A DNA stretch of 64,000 bases from an uncultured Prevotellaceae bacterium (GCA_946186505.1 CAMHNI010000003.1:1-64000), one strand, 5' to 3'; numbered from the stretch's first letter, positions 34,788 through 43,579 are shown. Notes: generated by a model not told the origin, from the letters alone. Made by a program: numbers and translations.

Positions 34788-36836
34788 ATGAAAAAAATCT
34801 TTTTACAACTGACACTGCTCCTCACCGCTACGGCAGCAAACGCACAGAACCCGTATCTGCCATTGTGGGAGCACCTGCCCGACGGCGAACCCCGCGTGTT
34901 TGAAGACCCCGACCAGCCGGGGAAATACCGTGCATACATCATCGGTTCGCATGACGTAACCTATACGGCCTACTGCGGTCCTGACATCCGCATGTGGTCT
35001 GCACCCGTCGAAGACCTCTCGCAGTGGCGTGACGAGGGTCCCATCTTCTCGTGGTTTGTCAACGGACAGTGGGACACGATGTACGCCCCTGACCTGGTAT
35101 GTACCACCGAACGTGCCACAGGCAAGAAGACCTACTGGCTCTATCCACACAGCCGCGGCTGGCGCCGTACGCCGATGGTGTGTAAGGGCGACCGCCCCAA
35201 CGGTCCCTTCACGCCGGTGAACCTCACCGAGGACGGCACACAGTGTCTGCCAGGCTCACTCATCGACTTCGACCCCTCGGTGTTCATCGAGCCGGTGAAC
35301 AATAAGAAGGACAAGGACTACGACAAGGGCTATCGTGCCTACGTATTCTATGGCTTCCAGCACTCTACGGCTGTTGAGTTGGATCAGAACACGATGTACT
35401 CGAAGCGTGAAGGTACAGAGCCCATCGACCCATTCATCCCCGCCAGCAGTGCCGACGGCCGTCTGCTCGACAGGGAGGGTAGCGAATATAAGGCCCTGTA
35501 CCAGGGACAGAACCCGCTGGACTTCAACTTCTTTGAGGCCAGCAGCATCCGTCAGGTGGGCAACAAGTACGTAATGGTGTTCTCGGGCTACTCTGGCAAG
35601 GAGTACGGACTGGGCAACACGAACAGCGCCCTGCGCTATGCCTTCGGCGACTCGCCCCTCGGACCGTGGCGTTCGGGCGGTGTGCTCGTTGATTCGCGTG
35701 GCGTCGTGCTGAACGAGGACGGTAGCAAGCTGATTACCACCAATGCCGGCCACAACACCCACGGTTCGCTGCAGGAAATCAACGGCCAGTGGTACGTGTT
35801 CTACCACCGTCCGCCCCGTGGCTTCGGCAATGCCCGTCAGGCCATGGTCGCTCCCGTGAAGATTACGTGGGACAAGAAGCCCGTGGCTAAGGGCGGTAAG
35901 GTGACGATTACGGGTTATGACCCCTTCGTGAAAGGCAATGAGTGGAAGGCTGCCGCTGCCGACGGCAACACCTATACAGGTGCCGAGGTGACCAGTGAGG
36001 GCTTCCAGATCTTTGGTCTGCCTCCCTACGCCTACTATTCTGCCGGTATCGCCTGCTTCATGTACGGTCCCAATGCCAATCAGTATATGCAGGACAACCA
36101 CGACGTATGGAACAACTCGATGGACCTGGCCGGCATTCAGAACGGCGGCACCATCGGCTTCAAGTACTTCGGCTTTGGCGGTCTGGCTCAGGATACCAAG
36201 GGCTGCAAGGCTTTTGAGGGCACGAAAAAAGGCGATAACACCACCTTTGGCATTTATCTGACACCAAGTGGAAAGGGTGCGTTCAAGATTCATGTCAAGC
36301 TCGATGATCCTTGGAAGGGACAGGAGATTGGCGTGATTGATGTGCCTGCCAACGCTGCACAACAGGCTACGATGTATTACGCAGCGGTTTCTGCTGTTGA
36401 GGGACTCACCGGCAAACATGCCATCTATCTCGTGGCAGAGGGGCCCGAAGTGAAAGCCCCCGAGCAGCCTCAGCAGGGACCGTGGGGACGTCGCGGTCCT
36501 CAGCAGTCCCAGCGCCCGCAGGGGCTCTTCGACCTCCACGGCATCAGCTTCACAAAAGGAGCCGACCATATTGCTCCAACAGTTCCCCAGGTCACCATCA
36601 CCGCCGATGGCAAGAAGCTGAACATCCCTGCACAGCCCATTATGGCCACCAACGCCAACGGCTATACTGAGTGTAACCACTACCAGCTCTACGGTCCGCT
36701 GAAACCTGCAGCCAAGATAAAAGCAGAGTCCAACGCAGGAAGCAGCGTCAAGTTTGACATCAGCCCCGTTGTTGAGGGCCGAGCCACGGTGAAAGCCACC
36801 TACAATGGCAAGACCAAGATATTCCTGATCAACTGA
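34788..36836 (+). CDS. Secreted GH43 glycosidase (arabinofuranosidase/xylosidase type) with CBM6-like tail
   Basis: The 682-residue precursor starts with a signal peptide ending ANA-QNP. The five-bladed propeller of GH43 occupies about residues 25-380: Asp40 in VFEDPD is the likely base, Asp162 in DFDPSVF the pKa modulator and Glu250 in FFEASSIRQ the likely acid. About residues 390-560 resemble a CBM6-type beta-sandwich (GGTIGFKYFGFGG, GKHAIYLVAEGPE). A Pro/Gln-rich linker and a last domain of about 100 residues follow; the end lacks the Por-type tail seen on the xylanase. GH43 enzymes trim arabinose or xylose from arabinoxylan; the exact activity cannot be told from sequence. It is divergent from the GH10 gene and is followed by a strong terminator. 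Confidence 0.88.
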   Translation: MKKIFLQLTLLLTATAANAQNPYLPLWEHLPDGEPRVFEDPDQPGKYRAYIIGSHDVTYTAYCGPDIRMWSAPVEDLSQWRDEGPIFSWFVNGQWDTMYAPDLVCTTERATGKKTYWLYPHSRGWRRTPMVCKGDRPNGPFTPVNLTEDGTQCLPGSLIDFDPSVFIEPVNNKKDKDYDKGYRAYVFYGFQHSTAVELDQNTMYSKREGTEPIDPFIPASSADGRLLDREGSEYKALYQGQNPLDFNFFEASSIRQVGNKYVMVFSGYSGKEYGLGNTNSALRYAFGDSPLGPWRSGGVLVDSRGVVLNEDGSKLITTNAGHNTHGSLQEINGQWYVFYHRPPRGFGNARQAMVAPVKITWDKKPVAKGGKVTITGYDPFVKGNEWKAAAADGNTYTGAEVTSEGFQIFGLPPYAYYSAGIACFMYGPNANQYMQDNHDVWNNSMDLAGIQNGGTIGFKYFGFGGLAQDTKGCKAFEGTKKGDNTTFGIYLTPSGKGAFKIHVKLDDPWKGQEIGVIDVPANAAQQATMYYAAVSAVEGLTGKHAIYLVAEGPEVKAPEQPQQGPWGRRGPQQSQRPQGLFDLHGISFTKGADHIAPTVPQVTITADGKKLNIPAQPIMATNANGYTECNHYQLYGPLKPAAKIKAESNAGSSVKFDISPVVEGRATVKATYNGKTKIFLIN

Positions 36837-36854
36837 TACGGCTGACAACTACAA

Positions 36855-36886
36855 AAGGAAGAGTGCATGCACTCTTCCTTTTTTAT
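36855..36886 (+). terminator. Intrinsic terminator after the GH43 gene
   Basis: A perfect 26-base palindrome (36855-36880, centre GCATGC) is followed by a T run. It ends 19 bases after the GH43 stop region and precedes the psd promoter. Confidence 0.85.
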
Positions 36887-36934
36887 TGATATGCAGGTTT
36901 TCAAAAGCCAAAGGAAGAAAAGAGAAGCTAAAAA

Positions 36935-36966
36935 TTTGCTTTTTCCGTAAAAAAACCGTACCTTTG
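36935..36966 (+). promoter_or_regulatory. Bacteroidetes-type promoter for psd-pssA
   Basis: TTTG (36935-36938), 20-base spacer, TACCTTTG (36959-36966). It excludes the TTG at 36975 as start and supports the ATG at 36993. Confidence 0.8.
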
Positions 36967-36992
36967 CAGCGCAATTGCATATCGGATATACC

Positions 36993-37703
36993 ATGGGTGA
37001 AAGAATCAAGAAACTCAAAAAGATAAGAATACACCGCGAAGGCACCAGCGAACTGCTCTACGGCGCCATTGCCATCATAGCCATCTGCACAGGACTCTGG
37101 TACGGGCTTCATGCACTCAGTCCACTTGCCAGCCATATCATCATGCCCTTTGTCTGCGGAATCCTTGCTGCGGTCTGGCTGATAGCCCTGAACTTCTACC
37201 GCTGTCCCATCCGTTACTTCAACGGCGACACGGAACGCACGGTAGTGGCTCCCGCCGACGGCAAGATTGTGGTCATCGAGGAGGTTGAGGAGAATGACTA
37301 TTTCCACGACAAACGGTTGATGATATCGATTTTCATGAGTCCGTGGAACGTCCATGCCAACTGGTTTCCTATTGACGGACGGGTGAAGTTCGTTAACCAC
37401 AAGAACGGTAACTACCACAAGGCATGGTTGCCGAAAGCCAGCGAAGAAAACGAGCACGCAGACATTATGATTGAGACGCCGGAGGGTGAAAACATCCTCG
37501 TCAGACAGATTGCCGGTGCCCTGGCCCGCCGTATCGTTACTTACGCCAAGGCTGACGAGGACTGCTATATCGACCAGCATTTAGGGTTCATCAAACTTGG
37601 CTCTCGCGTTGATGTCTTCCTGCCACTAAACTCAAAGGTGTGTGTCACCATGGACCAGCCGACCACGGGCGACCAGACGGTGATTGCGAAACTGCGTTTC
37701 TGA
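36993..37703 (+). CDS. psd: Phosphatidylserine decarboxylase
   Basis: The 236-residue protein converts phosphatidylserine to phosphatidylethanolamine at the inner membrane. It has two N-terminal hydrophobic segments (about 27-70), then the conserved [28 protein letters not shown], and the pyruvoyl processing site region [11 protein letters not shown], in which cleavage is expected before the Ser of GS. This is the short form of the family found in many Bacteroidetes and Archaea. It is followed directly by pssA, which makes its substrate, in one operon with only a short repeat tract between. Confidence 0.93.
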   Translation: MGERIKKLKKIRIHREGTSELLYGAIAIIAICTGLWYGLHALSPLASHIIMPFVCGILAAVWLIALNFYRCPIRYFNGDTERTVVAPADGKIVVIEEVEENDYFHDKRLMISIFMSPWNVHANWFPIDGRVKFVNHKNGNYHKAWLPKASEENEHADIMIETPEGENILVRQIAGALARRIVTYAKADEDCYIDQHLGFIKLGSRVDVFLPLNSKVCVTMDQPTTGDQTVIAKLRF

Positions 37704-37752
37704 GAAGTGAGAAGTGAAAAGTGAGAAGTGAAGAGTGAAGAGTGAAGAGTGA
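37701..37752 (+). repeat. Heptamer repeat tract between psd and pssA
   Basis: Reiterated GAGAAGT/GAAGAGT heptamers begin at the psd stop codon and run into the GTG proposed as the pssA start. Simple tracts like this are prone to slippage, and here they make up nearly all of the intergenic region. Confidence 0.85.
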
Positions 37753-38447
37753 GTATTAAGAAGCACATACCAAACACGATTACCTGCTGCAACCTGGTTT
37801 CGGGCTGCATAGCCACCTATTACGCTTTTCAGAGCCAATACACTATGGCGCTGCTCTTCATCGTCATCGGTGCGGTGTTCGACTTCTTCGACGGTATGAC
37901 GGCACGCCTGCTGCACGTCTCGTCGCCCATCGGTAAGGAGCTTGACTCTCTGGCCGACGACATCACCTTCGGCTTCGCACCCGCTGCCATCGTGTTCAGC
38001 TTCCTGAACTCCTTTCACATCCACCTGCCGTTTGTACCTTTCCTGGCCTTTATCATAGCTGCCTTCTCAGCCCTGCGGCTGGCCAAGTTCAACCTCGACG
38101 AGCGACAGGCCTTGGGCTTTATCGGACTGCCGACCCCGGCCAATGCTCTGTTCTGGGGCTCGCTGATTTGTAGCCTCAACTGGATGACATTGTTTGAGCC
38201 CTACCAGCTTCCCGACTATTGGCTTTACGTCGTCCTGGCACTCATACCTGTCAGCTGTTACCTGCTGGTGAGCGAGATTCCCATGTTCGCCCTGAAGTTC
38301 AAGACGTGGGGCTGGAAAGGGAACGAGGTGAAATACATCTTCCTGCTTACCTGCATTCCCATGCTTATCTTGCTCGGCATTAGCGGCCTGGCCGCTGTCA
38401 TTGCCTGGTATGTCGTGCTTTCCGTCGTTACGGGCTACAGGAAATAG
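37749..38447 (+). CDS. pssA: CDP-diacylglycerol-serine O-phosphatidyltransferase
   Basis: The 232-residue membrane protein makes phosphatidylserine from CDP-diacylglycerol and serine. The CDP-alcohol phosphotransferase motif is seen in FDGMTARLLHVSSPIGKELD followed by SLADD (the DG-AR-G-D-D pattern, about residues 46-75), with several hydrophobic helices. The start is GTG at 37749, giving MSIKKHIPNTITCCN, which fits the usual N-terminus of Bacteroidetes homologs; no ATG is available nearby. Together with psd upstream it forms the phosphatidylethanolamine pathway. Confidence 0.93.
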   Translation: MSIKKHIPNTITCCNLVSGCIATYYAFQSQYTMALLFIVIGAVFDFFDGMTARLLHVSSPIGKELDSLADDITFGFAPAAIVFSFLNSFHIHLPFVPFLAFIIAAFSALRLAKFNLDERQALGFIGLPTPANALFWGSLICSLNWMTLFEPYQLPDYWLYVVLALIPVSCYLLVSEIPMFALKFKTWGWKGNEVKYIFLLTCIPMLILLGISGLAAVIAWYVVLSVVTGYRK

Positions 38448-38471
38448 TCCCCATTCAACACCCATCTGCCC

Positions 38472-38867
38472 ATGAAAGAAATACTGACCATCATCCTCTG
38501 CTTCATCCTCTTTGTCGGCATCGTGCTGGCCATCCTGTTCCATGAGCAGGTCCGTAAGTTCAAAAAGATACTGAGACAGGCTGCTGATGCACGTGAAGCC
38601 CGCAAAATGGCAGAAGAGGATGAGTACTTCAAACGCACGTCAAACAAGTACTACCGCGAAGACAGCCAGCCGAAATTCCAGGAGGACTACTTCAAAAGCA
38701 CCGAGGAGCAGTCAAAGACCAGCCAGAAGAAACAGGAAGCCACCACCCGTCGCACAGTGGAGACGGATAGTGGCGTAACAATTATTGACGATCGCACCAG
38801 ACAAAAGGCCGGACAGAAAATCTTTGAGTCGGGCGAAGGCGAATACGTAGAGTTCGAAGAGGTTTAA
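38472..38867 (+). CDS. DUF4834 family membrane-anchored protein
   Basis: The 131-residue protein has one N-terminal hydrophobic segment (about 4-23) and a charged, probably cytoplasmic, region rich in Lys/Glu/Gln with EYFKRTSNKYY and VTIIDDRTRQKAGQ. It matches my recollection of the DUF4834 family that commonly follows pssA in Bacteroidales. Function is unknown. It begins 24 bases after pssA and its last four bases overlap the convergent pyrH gene. Confidence 0.75.
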   Translation: MKEILTIILCFILFVGIVLAILFHEQVRKFKKILRQAADAREARKMAEEDEYFKRTSNKYYREDSQPKFQEDYFKSTEEQSKTSQKKQEATTRRTVETDSGVTIIDDRTRQKAGQKIFESGEGEYVEFEEV

Positions 38868-39574
38868 TTGTGTACCAGCGTACCAATTTCCTCACCATCC
38901 ATCACCTTTTTCAGATTACCCACGACGTCCATGTTAAACACATAGATAGGCAGGTTGTTGTCCTGACACATGCAGATAGCCGTCAGGTCCATGACCTTCA
39001 GACCGCGTGCCAACACCTCCTTATAGGTAATGTCCGTGAACTTGGTAGCTGTCGGGTCCTTCTCAGGGTCGGCGGTGTAGATACCATCCACACGGGTTCC
39101 CTTCAGCATAACATCGGCCTCAATCTCAATGCCGCGCAGAGAGCTGCCCGTGTCCGTCGTGAAGTAAGGCGAGCCGGTGCCTGCGGAGAAGATGCAGACG
39201 CAGCCCTGTTCCATAGCCTCGATAGCCTTCCACTTCGTGTAGAACTCACCGATAGGCTCCATGCGGATGGCCGTCAGCACCTTGTTCTTCACGCCTGCGG
39301 CATCAAGTGCCGAACTGAGGGCCAAAGAGTTGATGACCGTGGCACACATACCCATCTGGTCACCCTTCACACGGTCGAAGCCTTTCTGGCTGCCGCTGAG
39401 TCCGCGGAAAATGTTGCCGCCACCGATGACAATGCCTATTTGCACCCCCATCTCTGCCACTTCCTTAATCTGGCGGGCATAGTCACTCAGACGCTCCGGG
39501 TCGATACCATGCCCCTGCTTTCCCATCAGGCTCTCGCCCGACAATTTCAATAGGATTCTCTTAAATCTTGCCAT
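38864..39574 (-). CDS. pyrH: UMP kinase
   Basis: The 236-residue hexameric-type kinase phosphorylates UMP to UDP in pyrimidine nucleotide synthesis. Signature stretches are LLKLSGESLMG near the N-terminus, IGIVIGGGNIFRG, DTGSSLRGIEIEADVMLKGT and VDGIYTADPEKDP, all typical of the bacterial amino-acid-kinase-fold UMP kinases. Length is normal. It lies 29 bases downstream of birA on the same strand and may be in the same transcript. Confidence 0.97.
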   Translation of the reverse strand: MARFKRILLKLSGESLMGKQGHGIDPERLSDYARQIKEVAEMGVQIGIVIGGGNIFRGLSGSQKGFDRVKGDQMGMCATVINSLALSSALDAAGVKNKVLTAIRMEPIGEFYTKWKAIEAMEQGCVCIFSAGTGSPYFTTDTGSSLRGIEIEADVMLKGTRVDGIYTADPEKDPTATKFTDITYKEVLARGLKVMDLTAICMCQDNNLPIYVFNMDVVGNLKKVMDGEEIGTLVHN

Positions 39575-39603
39575 ATTCTTTTTATCGTTATTACGTTATA
39601 ACG

Positions 39604-40311
39604 TTATTCCATTATAAACCTCACTTCCTTGAACGCGTAAAGCCGGTCACAACCTCCGTCATCGCGCAACACCAGCCGGCCGTCGGGCATCACCCGCTGT
39701 AACGCCGCCCTGAACCGTCCTGTCTTGTCGGCATATTCCACCAGTTTCCTACGAAGAAACAGTCGGCTTTCATACTCAGAACAAAGCGCTTCCCGCTGCG
39801 CCACTCTTTCTATGCGACCAAGGAAGTCTCGCAGCAAGTCCTCGCGCTCAACCTCATGACCCACTATCTGACAGAGTGACACGGGATTGGGAGCATCGCT
39901 GTGGAACTCCCACTGGTTAACGTTCAGGCCGATGCCGATAACGCAGTCACGGATGACATTGCCCTGCAGCGTGTTCTCTATCAGCATCCCGCAGATTTTC
40001 CGGTCGCCGACATAGATGTCGTTCGGCCACTTGATGCCAACCTCGCTGACATACTGCTCCAGTACGTGGCACAGTGCCACACTGGCCATCTGAGTAATCC
40101 GGAACTGATCCCTGGCAGGAATCCCCGTAGGATGCAGCAACACTGAGAACAGCAGATTCCTGCCACGCTCCGACTCCCACGTGTTTGTACCACAGCCACG
40201 GCCCGCCGTCTGATACTCTGCCACGACAACCATGTCCTCACCACCGCCATGCTCTTTCAGCCAGCGGTTCGTCGAATCGGTCTCATCGATATGTACTACC
40301 TGGAACGCCAT
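39604..40311 (-). CDS. birA: Biotin-[acetyl-CoA-carboxylase] ligase
   Basis: The 235-residue enzyme attaches biotin to the carrier domain of biotin-dependent carboxylases through biotinyl-AMP. The biotin-binding loop is seen as AGRGCGTNTWES, and KWPNDIYVGDRKICGMLIE and VIGIGLNVNQ are also typical. There is no N-terminal DNA-binding domain, so it is not a repressor. I chose the ATG at 40311; the frame extends to a TTG at 40323. A tiny membrane ORF and a promoter lie just upstream. Confidence 0.93.
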   Translation of the reverse strand: MAFQVVHIDETDSTNRWLKEHGGGEDMVVVAEYQTAGRGCGTNTWESERGRNLLFSVLLHPTGIPARDQFRITQMASVALCHVLEQYVSEVGIKWPNDIYVGDRKICGMLIENTLQGNVIRDCVIGIGLNVNQWEFHSDAPNPVSLCQIVGHEVEREDLLRDFLGRIERVAQREALCSEYESRLFLRRKLVEYADKTGRFRAALQRVMPDGRLVLRDDGGCDRLYAFKEVRFIME

Positions 40312-40325
40312 CCCTTCTGTCAAGT

Positions 40326-40412
40326 TCAGCCGTTCTTTTTACCACGGTAAATAAAAATGCCGATAACCACAAGGGCGATAACGGCCACAATTTCTAACCA
40401 CTGCATATTCAT
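40326..40412 (-). CDS. Putative 28-residue single-span membrane protein upstream of birA
   Basis: On the minus strand this encodes MNMQWLEIVAVIALVVIGIF and then IYRGKKNG: one hydrophobic segment with a positively charged C-terminal end, as expected for a small membrane protein. The stop is 14 bases before the birA ATG and a good promoter lies 58 bases before its start, so it is the first ORF of the birA transcript. I do not recognise a family. It could also be a leader peptide for birA. Confidence 0.5.
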   Translation of the reverse strand: MNMQWLEIVAVIALVVIGIFIYRGKKNG

Positions 40413-40469
40413 CACAACTCAATAACTCATTAACGGTAAGTTTAACACGTACGTTTGTCGTTTCAACTG

Positions 40470-40501
40470 CAAAGTTACAAAACTTCTGAAAGAGTGCCAA
40501 A
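40470..40501 (-). promoter_or_regulatory. Bacteroidetes-type promoter for the tiny ORF-birA-pyrH unit
   Basis: Read on the minus strand: TTTG (40501-40498), 20-base spacer, TAACTTTG (40477-40470). It matches the consensus exactly and points at the tiny ORF. Confidence 0.75.
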
Positions 40502-40640
40502 TTATTCTGATAAAAACATCAAAAAATTGATTGGTAACATAACAACAGCAAAATCTCTGACAGACAAACAAGTTCTGGATGCTTGCCAGAGCAAGAAAGC
40601 AAAGAACCGCAATTACCCAAAATATTTATTTTCCAGAATA

Positions 40641-40725
40641 TTGCTGCCACTCTGCCACAAAGCCGTCTAACATATTGATTGATTAACGATTACACCAGTG
40701 GCAGTATTGTGGCAGATGGCAGCAA
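40641..40725. repeat. Long inverted repeat in a gene-free region
   Basis: The arm at 40641-40660 (TTGCTGCCACTCTGCCACAA) is the reverse complement of 40707-40725 except for one extra base, with 46 bases between the arms. There is no T run after it, so it is not a plain terminator. It could be a structured RNA or a recombination remnant. Confidence 0.75.
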
Positions 40726-40810
40726 GCACCTGTCATGGCTTCTAATATCGTTTGTCCCTATGTGCTAAACGATAGTTCATCATGTGTCTTCAAATTGTTT
40801 CTTACGTCAA

Positions 40811-40845
40811 AAAACAGCGTTTTCTGCATTAGAAAACGCTGTTTT
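40811..40845 (-). terminator. Hairpin terminator for the GH51-lipoprotein unit
   Basis: A perfect 15-base stem (40811-40825 with 40831-40845) and 5-base loop end in T runs on both strands. It lies 79 bases beyond the stop of the minus-strand lipoprotein gene. Confidence 0.75.
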
Positions 40846-40923
40846 CAATCAAGGAAAAACCTCTTGTTTCATCGTTTTTCGTTCGATTCGGGGAACCATC
40901 CCCTGATCTCATTGAGAGACTGG

Positions 40924-41556
40924 CTACTGAACAGTGAAGTTTATCTTTAAATCAAATGTGCGGGGATATTTGTAGTGATGCGTACACAGAACGCCTGTGT
41001 AGTACTTTCCGGCAGGCAGCGGCTCTCGCAGCTGTTCCTTCCAGAAGATACTACTATAAACCGTCTGACCTCCCGTCGATAGCCAGGGGCACTGGTAGGT
41101 GATGGTCTCGCCGACACCCACCTCGGTCTTCTCATAGCCGATTTTATCCATCGGATAGCCTACCAACTGGCCGTCTGCAGTATAGACGACAAAGGCTGTC
41201 GGGTGACCTATCTGCTCTGCATAGTCTGCCAGGCCGGAAGTACTGATGGCATTGCTGTCATACCATGTCTCATCTCTCTTTACCAGTGCGAACAGGGCGT
41301 ATGACTCAAATGTTTCAGCAATGGCGCTATTGTTCTTCACTGACAATGTGAAAAAGATGTTCTCGCCCACACTGAAGACGGTTGTATTCTGGCCGGACTC
41401 GTTCTTTAGACAGAATGTAAACGTCGGCAACTGCCGCCTGCTTGCAGGCTGCACGTCATCGTCGTCATCACCGCAGGCGGTCAGGCCTGCCAACGAACCT
41501 GCCCCTACCATCAGCAGGAGCAGGCCCTTTTTAAGAAAATCAAGTTTGTTGTTCAC
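40924..41556 (-). CDS. Lipoprotein of unknown function downstream of GH51
   Basis: The 210-residue product starts at GTG 41556 (MNNKLDFLKKGLLLL) and has a lipoprotein signal with lipobox LTAC, Cys28, followed by an acidic run of Asp that in Bacteroidetes favours surface export. The body is beta-rich (VGENIFFTLSVKNN, PLPAGKYYTGVLC) and vaguely resembles intracellular proteinase-inhibitor (BsuPI-type) folds, which I would not rely on. The longer frame upstream overlaps the GH51 gene and lacks a plausible signal. The GTG lies 7 bases after the GH51 stop, so the two are cotranscribed, hinting at a carbohydrate-related role. Confidence 0.7.
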   Translation of the reverse strand: MNNKLDFLKKGLLLLMVGAGSLAGLTACGDDDDDVQPASRRQLPTFTFCLKNESGQNTTVFSVGENIFFTLSVKNNSAIAETFESYALFALVKRDETWYDSNAISTSGLADYAEQIGHPTAFVVYTADGQLVGYPMDKIGYEKTEVGVGETITYQCPWLSTGGQTVYSSIFWKEQLREPLPAGKYYTGVLCTHHYKYPRTFDLKINFTVQ

Positions 41557-41563
41557 GCAACCA

Positions 41564-43579
41564 TTATTTCTTGATCTTATACAGACGGAAGGACATGGCG
41601 GGGACGTCGTCAACTAACAGGGTGGACTTCTTGCCGGCGTCAAGCTTCAGACTACCCTGCTTCGGCACGATCTTCTCGGGCTGGTCGAGGGTGTTCTCGT
41701 CGTCCATTGAACCGTTGTGGCTCAGGGTGATGGTCTCGGCGGTGCGCTCGCCCTTCATGCCGTTCAGGTTTGCGGTGACAGTCTGAGGCTGCTTCGAGGT
41801 GTTGACAACCTTGATGATGACTTCACCCGTGTTCTTATCGAAGACGGCTGAGGCGAAGAGGCCGTCCTGACCGTCCTGTCCGGCAACAGGTTTGCCGTTC
41901 ATCGTGAGCGGCAGCACGTTGGTACCCTTGTTCATGGCAAAGAGCTGCTGCACGTAGTAGCTGACGGACTTAAAGGAGCGGAGGTTGTCGTACCAGATGG
42001 CATCGGGACGCCACTGCCAGCCCTCGACATGGGCGAAGAGCGGTGCGTAGGTGGCCATATGGACGATGTCGGCATTGCGCTCGATGCCCGTCATGTGGGC
42101 AGCCTCATAGAGCGATGTCTCGAAGTGGTTCCACTTCTTGCCCTTACCGTGGCAGGCGTACTCGCCGGCAAACACACGGGGACCCTTGCGGTCGTACGAG
42201 TCGTAACGCAGGCCGTGAGAGAGGAACCACTGCTCGTTGCGGTAGTAGTGCTCGTCGTAGAGATCGACCTTCAGCTCCTTCATGCGGGGCTGCAGCAGGT
42301 CGAAGTCCCAACCCTCGGAGTTAGGACCGGTGGTGCCGATAAGCTTCAGTTGCGGGTACTTGGCACGGAGGGCTGCATTGAACTTCTTCAGGCGCTCGGT
42401 GAACACAGGACCGTAGCCGCCGTGCTTCTCGTCGTAGTCCCACTGCTCGTTGCCCACGCCGAGGAATTTCAGGTTGAAGGGTGCGGGATGCCCCATGTCG
42501 GCACGCACCTTACCCCACTTCGTGGTGACGTCGCCATTGGCAAACTCCACGAGGTCGAGGGCATCCTGAATATAGCTGTCGAGCTGGTCTAAGGGCACGT
42601 GAACGCCAGGCTTGGTGGGGTCAGGGTTCTGGAACTGACACGACAGGCCGCACGAGATGACAGGCAGCGGCTCGCAGCCGAAGTCCTCGCAGAGCTGGAA
42701 GAACTCAAAGAAGCCGAGGCCGTAGGACTGGTAGTAGTCGGGGAAGTAACGGCTGGTGAAAGTGTAGTGCCAGCGGTTCTCATTGAGGGGACGGTTCTCG
42801 ACGGGACCTACGCTGTTTTTCCAGTTGTAGCGGGTCTCCAAGTCGGTACCCTCGACGATGCAGCCGCCTGGGAAGCGGAACACGCCGGGACGCATATCGT
42901 TCAGCGCCTGTGCCAGGTCCTTGCGCATACCGTTCTCACGACCTTTCCAGGTATCGACGGGGAAGAGCGAGACGTGCTCCACATCGGTCGTGGCCTTGCT
43001 GTCGCCCCAGACGCGGAGATGGGCCTTGGCAAAGGTGCGACGGGGCTTGATGATGGTGGTATATTTCTTCCACTCCTTGCCGCTGACTTCGACACTGGCA
43101 TTGCCGAGTTTCTGGTCATCGCTCATGGTGGCGTTATCGACAAGGTCTATCCACAGCTTGGCACTGCCACCATCAGGGACACGTGCCCAGACGGAGAAGC
43201 GGTACTCCTCGCCACTCTTCACGCCTATGCCGAAGAAGCCGCGGTTCTCAATCATCGTATGCTTGTCGCTATGGCCGGCAGGAGCTAAGCGTACGTAGTG
43301 GGGATTGCGCTCGAAGGGGCCGTCATCCTTCAATGTCACCTTGCCCGAGATGTCCCATCCGGCAAGGTGGTTGGGAAACTCGAATGAGCGGTTCATCACC
43401 AGCTCGGCATAGAGACCGCCGTCGGCGGCGTAGTTGATATCCTCGAAGAAGATACCGTACATCGTTGACTGGACGGGAGCGCCCAACTTGGCAGTCTTAA
43501 TGTCCATGACGTGGCTCTGGGCCGATGCGCCGAGTGCGGCCGATAAAGCGATGGCGCAGGAAAAAAGTTTTAGTCTCAT
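41564..43579 (-). CDS. GH51 alpha-L-arabinofuranosidase, secreted
   Basis: The 671-residue precursor has a signal peptide ending GASA-QSH. An N-terminal CBM4/9-like region (about 30-210, with SFEFPNHLAGWDISG) precedes the GH51 catalytic barrel. Glu378 in GVGNEQWD is the expected acid/base and Glu473 in FAGEYACHG the nucleophile; FRFPGGCIVEG and the C-terminal beta domain (VNTSKQPQTVTANLNG) also fit. It releases arabinose side chains from arabinan or arabinoxylan and would complement the GH10 and GH43 enzymes. No Por-type tail is seen, so it may be periplasmic. It has its own promoter and is followed by a lipoprotein gene. Confidence 0.92.
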   Translation of the reverse strand: MRLKLFSCAIALSAALGASAQSHVMDIKTAKLGAPVQSTMYGIFFEDINYAADGGLYAELVMNRSFEFPNHLAGWDISGKVTLKDDGPFERNPHYVRLAPAGHSDKHTMIENRGFFGIGVKSGEEYRFSVWARVPDGGSAKLWIDLVDNATMSDDQKLGNASVEVSGKEWKKYTTIIKPRRTFAKAHLRVWGDSKATTDVEHVSLFPVDTWKGRENGMRKDLAQALNDMRPGVFRFPGGCIVEGTDLETRYNWKNSVGPVENRPLNENRWHYTFTSRYFPDYYQSYGLGFFEFFQLCEDFGCEPLPVISCGLSCQFQNPDPTKPGVHVPLDQLDSYIQDALDLVEFANGDVTTKWGKVRADMGHPAPFNLKFLGVGNEQWDYDEKHGGYGPVFTERLKKFNAALRAKYPQLKLIGTTGPNSEGWDFDLLQPRMKELKVDLYDEHYYRNEQWFLSHGLRYDSYDRKGPRVFAGEYACHGKGKKWNHFETSLYEAAHMTGIERNADIVHMATYAPLFAHVEGWQWRPDAIWYDNLRSFKSVSYYVQQLFAMNKGTNVLPLTMNGKPVAGQDGQDGLFASAVFDKNTGEVIIKVVNTSKQPQTVTANLNGMKGERTAETITLSHNGSMDDENTLDQPEKIVPKQGSLKLDAGKKSTLLVDDVPAMSFRLYKIKK

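Larger units (their letters stand above)
40413..40923. other. Gene-free AT-rich interval
   Basis: No convincing coding sequence is seen in these 511 bases. They hold the birA-side promoter, a long imperfect inverted repeat (40641-40725) and the terminator hairpin of the lipoprotein gene (40811-40845). The short plus-strand ORF at 40455-40670 has no family-like features. Confidence 0.65.

Noticed and set aside
35256..36848. A 530-codon minus-strand frame within the GH43 gene
   Set aside because: It is antisense to an intact GH43 gene with all catalytic residues and has no domain features.
40455..40670. A 71-codon plus-strand frame in the birA-lipoprotein interval
   Set aside because: It runs over the minus-strand promoter and one arm of the inverted repeat, without protein-like features.
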